Below the pieces are notes generated by a model that made no database searches, was not told where the DNA came from, and was given only the letters and a program-made list of their open reading frames with translations. From assembly GCA_009731375.1 (NCBI GenBank), contig BJOX01000073.1, forward strand, positions 888,542 through 919,161: DNA of 30,620 nucleotides. The letters are read 5' to 3'. The DNA comes from Paulinella micropora. Lineage: Eukaryota; Cercozoa; Imbricatea; Euglyphida. A program made the translations under genes and the position numbers. Shown piece after piece: positions 17,424 to 25,023 of the stretch (positions within the stretch are counted from its first letter, which is position 1; the number at the start of each line of letters is the position of its first letter).

Positions 17424-19063
17424 TTACACGTCGTCGATGATGACGTTGACGTCGTCGATTACAACTCGGTCGTCGTCGGGCTCCTGCACTACGCCCGCCG
17501 ACACCGGCACAACCGCCATCGTCGTCGTGTCGCGTCTCTCGTCGGGCGCGTAGCCGCCCTCCTCCCATCCCGCACAGTCCGACGCCTGCTCGGCGGGGTC
17601 CGAGGCCTGGTCAAACGCGTTTTTCGCGTCCCAGAGGAACAGGAACTTGGGAACCCGTTTGAGGCACAGCGCGCCCTGCGACAACGGGTCGAAACTCGCA
17701 CGGATCGAGAATCCCACGCTCGCCACGGCGCCGGGGCACACACAGCGGCTGGCCTGCTCGTCCGTCATGACGGGGTGCCCGGGCGCGCGCATGTCGCGGA
17801 TGTACAGGTCGTTGAACTTGTAGCCGTTGTCCTTGTTGCCCTGCTTCTTGGGGCCCCAGCCGCGCTGCCCGGCATTCGCGAACGTGTTCACGTTGGAGAA
17901 CGAGTAGTTGGCCTGCGTTTGCAGCACCAGCGCCGGTGCTTCGTTGGGCTGCGAGTCCGCCTTCTTGAAGTAGCAGCCGCTCTTCACGTAGCGCGTCAGC
18001 CCCTTGCGCTCTTCGGGGGTCTTGGCCGAGAACTCTTCGCCCTTGCTCCGCAGGAGCACCTCGCGGAACTTGGTGCGCACGGCCTCCGGGTACGTGCCGT
18101 CGGCGTTCTTGCTGGCCCCCAGGTCCAGCGCGATGTCCTTGAGCTTGTTGCTCACGCACGGCATGACCTGGCACAGCAGCGTGGCTTTCTGCCCGTCCTT
18201 GAGCGCGTCCAGCACACAGAAGACGGGCAGGAACTCGAGCCACAGGTCGAACACCACCGCGAGCGCGCCCACCTCGTACATTTGGCCGCGCGAAGAAGCC
18301 GCCTGCGCCAGCGGCGCCGCCTTGGACGCACGGGCGCTCACCATGAAGCTGCGTTGCACGCGTTCGGGCTTCACGCTGTCCCCCAGGGGTCCGAGTTGTA
18401 CCTGTGCGCAAAGTCTTCGGGGTCGCGGTACGAGCCGTAGCAGAGCCGCCCATAAGCGGCCTTTTCCTCTTGGGTCGCGTGGCTGGAAAAGAACAGCTTG
18501 CAGCCCCCGCCGATCACGCCTGCTGGCGTCGCCAGCAGGTAGCCCTTCTTGAACACCCTGCCGGACTGGGGGTCGGCGCGGAACTTGAGGGACACGATTT
18601 CCTTGTTCGCGTCCTTGTACGAAGCCTCCTTCTTGAGCTGGTAGATTTCGCTCGGCGGGGGCAGGAAGCGCACCAGTTCGACCCAGCCGCGGCCCGCGGC
18701 TCCGCCGCCGGGATGAACTCTCACGAGCGTGTACTGCAGCAAGAAGCTGGTGTCCACGAACGATTGCCAGAATCCGCTGTGCAGCGTTTTGTACATCTTG
18801 TCCAGGCCCGCAAAAAGTTCATCGGGCAGCTCGCCGAGCGGGACCAGGCCCTCAAGATCGGTTGCTGGCTCCAGGCTGCGCCGCAGCAGCTCCGACACCC
18901 AGTTCTCCGGCGTCAGGTTGCCAAAGAAGCGGCCGCGGGGCTGGGCTGCGGCAGCCTCGCAGACGCGTTTCGATTCTTCGTCCCACTCCGAAGCCTCTTC
19001 TCCCTTGTCCTGGCGGGCCTTCTTGGCCTTGCCGCTCTGTTCTTTGGCTGCGCGTTTGCTCAT
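17424..19063 (-). pseudogene. Large unknown protein (about 545 codons) with one frameshift and an acidic tail
   Basis: The ATG complement at 19061-19063 opens a Lys-rich start (SKRAAKEQSGKAKKARQDKG). 230 codons follow in one frame, then the sequence continues in another frame down to TAA at 17424. The frame change is at a C5 run on the plus strand (18380-18384), as if one G of the coding strand were missing. Both halves have normal coding composition and read smoothly into each other. The first half has NLTPENWVSELLRRSLEP and many aromatic residues. The second half has a Cys/Gly segment and FLFLWDAKNAFD, and ends with repeated D-D-V/I motifs (VVIDDVNVIIDDV). A basic start and an acidic C-terminal tail also occur in DNA-binding proteins such as single-stranded DNA binding proteins, but I see no OB-fold motif and do not assign one. 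Confidence 0.7.
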
Positions 19064-19642
19064 GACGACGATTTCTGCACGAAACCTCTTGCGCGCGAAT
19101 AAGGTTGTTTTGGTGCGAATCTCTTGCGCGCCCCCCCCCCCCCCCCCCCCCCCCCTTCCCCCCTNNNNNNNNNNNNNNNNNNNNNNNNNNNNNNNNNNNN
19201 NNNNNNNNNNNNNNNNNNNNNNNNNNNNNNNNNNNNNNNNNNNNNNNNNNNNNNNNNNNNNNNNNNNNNNNNNNNNNNNNNNNNNNNNNNNNNNNNNNNN
19301 NNNNNNNNNNNNNNNNNNNNNNNNNNNNNNNNNNNNNNNNNNNNNNNNNNNNNNNNNNNNNNNNNNNNNNNNNNNNNNNNNNNNNNNNNNNNNNNNNNNN
19401 NNNNNNNNNNNNNNNNNNNNNNNNNNNNNNNNNNNNNNNNNNNNNNNNNNNNNNNNNNNNNNNNNNNNNNNNNNNNNNNNNNNNNNNNNNNNNNNNNNNN
19501 NNNNNNNNNNNNNNNNNNNNNNNNNCAATCCGTTTGCGGCGCCTCGCGCGCGCGTGTGAGTCAGGCGCCGCAACGGATTGGAGAGGGGGAGGGGAGAGAG
19601 AGAGGAACAAGTAACTAGCCTTTTATTAAAAAAAAAAGGAAA
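19064..19642. other. Divergent intergenic region with gap
   Basis: A poly-C tract (19131-19155) leads into a 361-N gap (19165-19525). The right side holds GCGCGCGCGTGTG and GAGAGAGAG sequence, then TTTTATTAAAAAAAAAAGGAAA just before the ATG at 19643. This region separates two divergent starts and should contain both promoters. Confidence 0.75.
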
Positions 19643-20307
19643 ATGCGGCTACTCTGGCACGCCATAGCCTTGACAGCCATCGCCCAGGCGGTCTGCGAGT
19701 TTCGGAATGTCGAGACCTACCTACACAAGGACACCCAAGTATTTATGACGATGCAAAAAGCTAGCTACCGCGGGTCCCTGCGTTGCGACCATGGTTGGCA
19801 CCCACTTATCAAAGCAGGCGTGGAGGACCCCAAACAAAACTTTTGGGGTACGAACCGGCCGCACAGAGTACGCTTTCCCTTGGTTGACATATTTGGCAAC
19901 ATAACGTATCAGCTCAGTGTCAAATTGAGTGGGCACAGACACAAGTCTAAACCGCCGTTTACGATCGAAGTAATGTGCAAAAACTCGGTGACATACATAA
20001 TAGAGCCGAGATTCCTTATGAAGCAGATTTCAAATTCGTCTTTGCAGACATTTCCTTTTTCAATTCGCTTTTCGCTTTCATAGGTCTTTTGAGCATCTTC
20101 TCTGCGTTCTGTGTCATTGCCTTTTGCTGGCTAGCGTTGAAGAATCTGACAACCTATACCGGAATAAGTTGGCGCGGACTGATTGATAACTTTGTAGAAT
20201 CCTTCTTTCTCCTACTGGTGTTTTGGCTAGTTTTTTTAATAATTGTTATCACCCTCGCGGCAATAAGACATAAAAAATACAAGGGCGCAACATTCAACGT
20301 CCTCTGA
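19643..20307 (+). pseudogene. Secreted/membrane protein with signal peptide and two TM segments, frameshifted
   Basis: The ATG at 19643 follows an A10 tract. Residues 1-18 (MRLLWHAIALTAIAQAVC) are a typical signal peptide. About 95 residues of extracellular-type sequence with Cys, Trp and His (LRCDHGWHP) follow. In the starting frame the protein would end at 20081-20083 without membrane segments. In the frame open until TGA at 20305-20307 there are two strong hydrophobic segments, about 20060-20140 and 20195-20265, then a basic end RHKKYKG. The frame change is best placed at the A5 run 19979-19983, as if one A were missing. The intact protein would be about 220 residues: signal peptide, ectodomain, two TM helices. 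No family is recognised. Confidence 0.65.
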
Positions 20308-20680
20308 GATTTCGAGGCAAGTTTCATGCCGCGCAAAAGCACAAGAGAGAAAGAACAAGAAAAACAGAGAGCCCAAAGAGAGAGAGAGAGAGCGAGAGGA
20401 AGAAAAAAAGAGAAACCAAAGTGAGCAAGTTGCCAATTTGTTTAAGGAAGGGGGGGGCCACGAACGAACGTCAAGAAAAAAAAATTTGCACCCAAAAAAA
20501 AGCAACTGGGGGGGTGGGGCCGGCCGCGCCAGAAAAAGAGAAATGTGTGGGCTCGCCGAGACAACAGACAAAACAAACAAACAAAAAAAGCCAGGAGCTC
20601 TCTCCTCCTCTTCTTTTTTTTTTTTTGTTTCGCTCTCAAGCGCCTGCAAATCAAGCAAGACAAACCAAAAAAAAGATCAT
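20308..20680. other. Purine-rich leader region
   Basis: Sequence rich in A and G with GAGAGAGAG, AAACAAAC and several A8 tracts, ending AAAAAAAAGATCAT before the ATG at 20681. The frame of the next gene is open back to 20438, but those codons encode only Lys/Asn/Ser low complexity and are not included. Confidence 0.7.
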
Positions 20681-22057
20681 ATGCAGGCCGACTACGAGGA
20701 TTGTGCTCTGGTTGTGCGAACCGGACTCTCCGCGCCTGAATTTACAAACGAGGGGCTGCAACGCCTGCTGGACAGCGAAGCGCTGTCCGGGCTGTGGGTG
20801 GCGCTGATCGGGACACTAGCGCGCCAGGGCCGGTGCGAGCTCCTCGCTACCGTGCTCAGGCACCTACGCCACGACGCTTCGCGCGCGTCCCGGACGTTGT
20901 TGGCCGCGCTGCCGTACACGGCCTACTTGCGCGGCAGCGGCACGGGCGTGCTGTACCAGGAACTGCTGTCGCTGTTCTACCGGCTTTCCGCGGAGAACGC
21001 CCCCGGCGAAACGCTGGACACCCTGTGGCGAGGCCTGCAAAAGCTGCCCCGCGGCCACGACGACGAGCAGTACCGGCTGGCCAAGGCGGGCGAGCTGCTG
21101 CAGACGTCCGAGCCGGTGTGGCTGGCGGCGGCCGTGGCGGGCCAGTCGCCGGTGCTGCTGCAATTCTTCTTGCAGCAAACACCGGCGCCCGGGCCGCGCC
21201 TCCTACAACAGCTGCTGGAGCTGGCCATGTGCAACGTCTTCCGTGACCAGCCCTCCCAGTTCTCGGTCGTGCTGTCATCCGCGCCGCCCTTGCTGTGCAT
21301 AGCCGCGCTGCTCGGCGCGGGCGCGCTGGGCGCCAGCTGGCTCGGGAGCTGGACACCCGGGCTGGAGGTGGCGTGGGGCGTCTGGAGCAAGGTCAGGGCC
21401 CGGCTGGCGACGACCGGACACACCACGCCCGCCAAGACACTAGCTTTCCTGCAGCAGATAGCGAACGACTCGGAACGGGCGGAGAGCGACGGCGATAGCG
21501 ACCCGGAAGCAGAAGAAGAAGAGCGGGACCGCTGCGCCGACTGCGTGCGGCTGGGGGCCAAGCACCAAGAGCTGTCTAACGTGCGGGCCGAGCTGGCCAA
21601 AGCAGAAGCCACCGCGCACGAATTGTCGGGCGACGTGGCCCGTAAGCAGCAGCAACTACAAGCGTTGGAGCAGAAGCTGCGCAAATCGCGCCGCTGTCTG
21701 CGCCGGCTGCGCACAAAGGAAAAGTCGTTGCAGATGAACGACGCAAAGGGCTCCGCCGCGGCGATCCGGCTGCTGCGGGCCATTGACCCGCTGCAGTGGG
21801 CCGACGGCAAGGACGTCAGCGCCCTGGCGGCGGCGCTGGCCGCCGCGGACGAGCTGCGGAAGAAGCTGGCGAGCGAGCACGAGCGTGTGCGGCAGGTATG
21901 TTGCGTCGTGTGCCTGGAGGATCTCGATTCCGGCGAACGGCGGCAGGCGGTGTTGCTCCCGTGCGGCCACGCGCAGCTCTGCGCGGGTTGTGCGGCACAG
22001 CTCACGGCGTGCCCCCTGTGCCGCCGGGCCATCGAACGATACGTAGAACCTGTCTAA
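20681..22057 (+). CDS. RING-finger protein, probable E3 ubiquitin ligase
   Basis: 458 aa from the ATG at 20681 (MQADYEDCALVVR) to TAA at 22055. Residues about 1-260 are Leu/Ala-rich helices, perhaps a helical repeat domain. About 265-285 is acidic (ESDGDSDPEAEEEERD). About 285-350 is a charged coiled coil (AELAKAEATAHEL, QQQLQALEQKL). The C-terminal RING starts at about 408: C-x2-C (VVCLED), C-G-H-x3-C-x2-C (PCGHAQLCAGC), then C-P-L-C (ACPLCRRAI). This is the C3HC4 form with the compact end found in IAP-like and MGRN-like E3 ligases. RING domains recruit E2 enzymes. No BIR or ankyrin domain is visible. The frame is intact. AATTAAAA at 22080 follows the stop. High GC and A-rich leader match LRR1. 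Confidence 0.85.
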   Translation: MQADYEDCALVVRTGLSAPEFTNEGLQRLLDSEALSGLWVALIGTLARQGRCELLATVLRHLRHDASRASRTLLAALPYTAYLRGSGTGVLYQELLSLFYRLSAENAPGETLDTLWRGLQKLPRGHDDEQYRLAKAGELLQTSEPVWLAAAVAGQSPVLLQFFLQQTPAPGPRLLQQLLELAMCNVFRDQPSQFSVVLSSAPPLLCIAALLGAGALGASWLGSWTPGLEVAWGVWSKVRARLATTGHTTPAKTLAFLQQIANDSERAESDGDSDPEAEEEERDRCADCVRLGAKHQELSNVRAELAKAEATAHELSGDVARKQQQLQALEQKLRKSRRCLRRLRTKEKSLQMNDAKGSAAAIRLLRAIDPLQWADGKDVSALAAALAAADELRKKLASEHERVRQVCCVVCLEDLDSGERRQAVLLPCGHAQLCAGCAAQLTACPLCRRAIERYVEPV

Positions 22058-22378
22058 AACGATTTTTTTTCTTCTGACAAATTAAAAAGGTAGTCCGTAG
22101 CAATTTTTTTTAATTAGAAAAACGTTTTTTTTTTTAAATTGTTCGCTTCCGTCCGGAGTACACCAAACAAAAAAAAATCAAGCGGACCGAATTGTTAGCT
22201 TTGTCCATGCGAACTGTGTCCTCGCGTCCCCCCTTAAATAGAGCGCAGTACGTGCATCTAGATCTTTAATGTCACAAGAAAAAGAAGAAAAAAAAGATGC
22301 GCTGGTGATCTCACTCGCTCTCTCTCTCTCTCATCTCACACATTCTTTTTTTTTTTGCAACTCAAAAAGAAAAAAAAA
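22058..22378. other. Convergent intergenic region
   Basis: It contains T and A homopolymers, ATTAAAAA (22082), a (TC)n run near 22316-22334 and TTAAATAG at 22234. No supportable gene is seen. Confidence 0.7.
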
Positions 22379-23087
22379 TCACTTGCTTAATAAAAAAAAA
22401 CAGGTGTGTACCGGATTGTGCAACGGGGGTTGCGGCAGCGGCGGTTGAGATTGGGGCAAGGCATCCGGGCCCTCCCTCGCGTTACTAGGAGGGGCGATAG
22501 AGCGAGCGAGACCAACGTTTGCGTTTTCCTGGTGGTATTGATTGTACAACCTTTCTGCCTCTTGTTTGGCCTCAGTGTCAGTCAGAAAAGACACGAGTGA
22601 TTGACGTGCTATATTTTGCAGCTTTTCTTTATCTCCGGCTTGCAGGCACTTCCCGAAACCCCGCGCCCAAGCATGCCAAAGTGTTAATTGATCGTCCGAA
22701 ATGTCGCAGCGACGTTTTTTCTGTTTTGGAGGCCTGCTGCTCCGCACAGAAGGGGTCTGGGTAGCTCCACGGCGCCGCGATTGACTACGCGTAAAGGACC
22801 CGCTGTAAAGAGATTCGTAGATCGTTTTAAGTATCTGCGCATCATTCCTCAACTTGTCGTTTTGGGCCTAGCAAAAACAAGAAAAAACAAATGTGTAAGG
22901 CAGGTTTCTGTGGAAAGGGCATGTTTTGTACCAATTTGAATTCTGCTAGCGACGTTGTTCGCTTAACAAAGCTTCGCAGGTCTTCCCATTCCTTTTTGAA
23001 TTGTTCGTCCATACCTTCTAAATGCGTAACTCTGTGGCAAGCATTTTGCTGTACCCATTTAAAGAGTTCTTGGTCTTCGTCGTCCAT
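22379..23087 (-). CDS. Two-exon unknown basic protein (214 aa)
   Basis: Exon 1 is 23087-22932 (52 codons), the intron 22931-22868 and exon 2 22867-22379 (163 codons with TGA). Exon 1 encodes an acidic helical segment (MDDEDQELFKWVQQNACHR). Exon 2 continues in phase 0 with KLRNDAQILKTIYESLY, a Ser/Arg/Lys-rich stretch (RSQSRRRGATQ and PPKQKKRRCD, NLS-like), then a helical part with QLTLWHAWARGFGKCLQ, and a Pro/Gln-rich tail. The last residues (HTCFFLLSK) may be spurious. No family is recognised. A nuclear, nucleic-acid-associated protein is only inferred from the basic cluster. Confidence 0.75.
22868..22931 (-). other. Spliceosomal-type intron, 64 nt, phase 0
   Basis: On the minus strand the donor is TTG|GTACAAAACATG and the acceptor TTTTTCTTGTTTTTGCTAG|GCC, with a strong pyrimidine tract. 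Without splicing, the first frame adds a Phe/Leu-rich nonsense tail and stops at 22842. With splicing, both exon lengths are exact multiples of three. Confidence 0.88.
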
Positions 23088-23139
23088 ACCTAAGGAAGGC
23101 GCTTTGCGCGTTTTAATCTTGTTTCAAAGTGGCTATGGA

Positions 23140-23149
23140 TATATAAAGG
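23140..23149. promoter_or_regulatory. TATA-like box upstream of the minus-strand spliced gene
   Basis: TATATAAAGG on the plus strand (TTTATATA on the minus strand) lies 53 bases before the ATG at 23087. It could direct the minus-strand gene, or on its better-matching strand a short plus-strand transcript beyond the gap at 23246. Confidence 0.4.
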
Positions 23150-23268
23150 TTCCTCTTGAAGGCAGGCAAAAAAAAGTGGGGGGGTGGGGGGACAATAAAC
23201 GCAAGAAGAAGAGAGAGAGGGAGGGGGGGGGGGGGGGGGGGGGGGNNNNNNNNNNAAGATTTAACAAA

Positions 23269-23388
23269 ATGAAAAAAACCTCCTGGGATGTTTTAGCTTT
23301 TTTGCGCTGGAATAGTCTTGTGTTTTTTTTTCTTTTGTTGTTGTCTGCACATAACGCACACTCGAGTCACAACACAAGGTCGTGCAGA

Positions 23389-23424
<36 letters not shown>

Positions 23425-23595
23425 CACGCAAATCGGATCACGCCAGTCAGACCAGATCACGCACAAAATCATATACAAGCCACCTACCATCAAATGACGC
23501 AAATCAGATCACACACGAAATCAAAATCACACACACACCTAATCACGCAAATCACGATTTTCGATTTGTGTGATTTTGTGTGTGTGTGTGTGTGA
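23269..23595 (+). CDS. Doubtful small ORF with hydrophobic start, running into (CA)n
   Basis: The ATG at 23269 gives MKKTSWDVLAFLRW, then a Leu/Phe-rich segment like a signal peptide or TM helix. After residue 35 the codons are CA-repeat His/Thr runs. It may be a real leader into a repeat or plain chance. The TATA-like box at 23140 lies 120 bases upstream, across a 10-N gap. Confidence 0.2.
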
Positions 23596-23710
23596 TCTGA
23601 TTTTGTGTGTGTGTGATCTGATTTTGTGTGTGTGATTTTGTGTGTGTGTGATCTGATTTTGTGTGTGTGTGATTTTGTGTGTGTGTGATCTGATTTTGTG
23701 TGTGCGTGTG

Positions 23711-23742
<32 letters not shown>

Positions 23743-23826
23743 ATTTTGTGTGTGTGTGTGTGATTTTGTGTGTGTGTGTGTGATATTGTGGGTGTGTGTG
23801 TGTGTGATTTTGTATGTGTTGTGTAC

Positions 23827-23865
<39 letters not shown>

Positions 23866-23868
23866 GGC
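23392..23868. repeat. CA/GT minisatellite arranged as an imperfect palindrome
   Basis: The left part (23392-23555) is CA-rich with AATCAC and AGATCAC words. The right part (23563-23868) is GT-rich with GTGATCTGATTTTGTG units. At the centre AATCACGCAAATC (23541-23553) pairs with GATTTGTGTGATT (23563-23575), one mismatch, nine-base loop. Outside this the CA and GT arms and the GATCTGATTTT words continue to match in reverse complement. Confidence 0.85.
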
Positions 23869-23929
23869 GCAATCTGTCCGCGATGGTGTTTGCTTTTGGT
23901 GTTTTGCCCGTATCGAGCACAGGGATTTT

Positions 23930-24131
23930 ATGCCGGTAGTCGGTGCCACCGAAGTGGACCCTGCGCAATATGATACAGTTGCGGGGGGGGGGGGCCTCTA
24001 AAAAAACCAAAGCTGTCCACTTTTCGTGTTGGACATTTCGGTATAAAATCATTTTTGTGCTATTGGCAATAGGTGTGCACATTACTATCGGATTGTTTGT
24101 ATCATCAAGAGTGTGTGTGTGTGATCTATGA
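23930..24131 (+). pseudogene. Possible small single-pass membrane protein split at a poly-G run
   Basis: From the ATG at 23930 the frame reads MPVVGATEVDPAQYDTVA and runs into a G12 run (23983-23994), then a TAA. In the next frame after the run there is a basic segment (SKKTKAVHFSCW) and a clear hydrophobic helix (KIIFVLLAIGVHITIGLFV). Dropping one G would join them. The frame then runs into the following GT repeat and stops at 24131. The segment 23870-24105 is the only unique stretch between two GT arrays, which supports a small gene. A chance hydrophobic stretch remains possible. Confidence 0.35.
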
Positions 24132-24166
24132 GATTCGTGCGTAACGTGTGTGTGTGTGTCTGTGTC

Positions 24167-24199
<33 letters not shown>

Positions 24200-24295
24200 C
24201 TGTGCGTGTAATGTGTGTGTGTCAGTGTGTAACGTGTGCGTATGTGGAAGTCTGTGTGAATTTTTGTGCTTTCGTGTGTGTCAGTGTGTTTGTCA
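24106..24295. repeat. (GT)n microsatellite
   Basis: An imperfect GT array with TGTGTAACGTG interruptions that ends about eight bases before the ATG at 24303. Confidence 0.9.
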
Positions 24296-24302
24296 AATAA
24301 GT

Positions 24303-24709
24303 ATGAGTAAAGAGCACGCACCGACAAGCCAAAGGCGGCCAAGGCCGCCTCAAGCGCCAAGAAGATCATGTTAGTCAAGCGCGGGAATGAGGCTGTCAAT
24401 GAGGCCTGGTGTCGGCAGGGCCAAGAGTTCCGCGTGCACTACAAGGAAATAGCCGGCTCCGAGGAAAAACGCTTGAAGCTTTGCAAAGAGGCTGCGGAGT
24501 GCAGCGAAGACAAGCTTCGCGAACAGAATCACCTGCTTCTGCAAGCACTGTTGGGTGCAAGCAGAATTGCAGAGTCTCACGAGGCAGCCATGGCATCAAT
24601 CCTGGAGATCGGCTGCGAGACTTGCTGCTACTACCCCTGCGAAAACTGTGGAGAACTTAACAATCCAGAAGATCAGGACGAATGTCCGTGCGGCTTCTAC
24701 GAAGAATAA
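24303..24709 (+). CDS. Small zinc-ribbon-like protein; start uncertain because of a possible frameshift
   Basis: The safe frame is ATG 24368 to TAA 24707-24709, 113 aa. It is helical and charged (EFRVHYKEIAGSEEKRLKL) and ends in a Cys-rich zinc-ribbon-like module: CETCCYY, CENC, then CPCG. In the same frame, upstream of 24368, codons from about 24311 encode a Lys/Ala-rich segment (DKPKAAKAASSAKK) with no start before a TAA. An ATG at 24303 opens MSKEH in another frame. So the original start may be 24303, with one base missing near 24308-24312. The Cys module suggests zinc binding. Partner and function are unknown. AATAAA follows at 24786. Confidence 0.65.
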
Positions 24710-24785
24710 GTCTGTGTTCTACGCTTACGCCCTTTCGTGCCAACCAACACAATTGTTTTTTGCAACGTTTCTTTAATTGAAGCCC

Positions 24786-24791
24786 AATAAA
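24786..24791 (+). terminator. AATAAA polyadenylation signal
   Basis: It lies 77 bases after the TAA of the zinc-ribbon-like gene. Copies of CAACACAATTGTTTTT occur at about 24746 and again at 24857, just before a poly-T run. Confidence 0.6.
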
Positions 24792-24865
24792 TTCCTTACT
24801 TCAACCTGAAAACAAAAAATGGAGTTTAGCTCAATTCCGAACGAGTGTGACAGTGCAACACAATT

Positions 24866-24866
<1 letters not shown>

Positions 24867-24922
<56 letters not shown>
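24867..24922. repeat. T56 homopolymer beside a 10-N gap
   Basis: 56 consecutive T, then CC and the gap 24925-24934. Read on the minus strand it is a poly-A run about 100 bases after the stop of LRR2. Confidence 0.95.
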
Positions 24923-25023
24923 CCNNNNNNNNNNCTTCTAAGCCGAATGAATGCCTATCTGCACTGAAGGTCGCAACCAGGGCGCTCTGTTTTGAAAGCC
25001 TCAATCGCCTCTCTACTTATTTT

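Noticed and set aside
17418-18440. 340-codon plus-strand frame opposite the large unknown gene
   Set aside because: It is Arg/Val/Leu-rich shadow sequence. The minus-strand frame has balanced composition and continues across the single frame change.
20794-22046. Long frames on either strand opposite or overlapping the RING gene (for example 20977-22032 minus)
   Set aside because: These come from high GC content. The RING motif and coiled coil are in the plus-strand frame at 20681-22057.
24744-24873. CAACACAATTGTTTTT direct repeat as a target site duplication of LRR2
   Set aside because: Both copies lie on the same side of LRR2, so they cannot flank the inserted gene.
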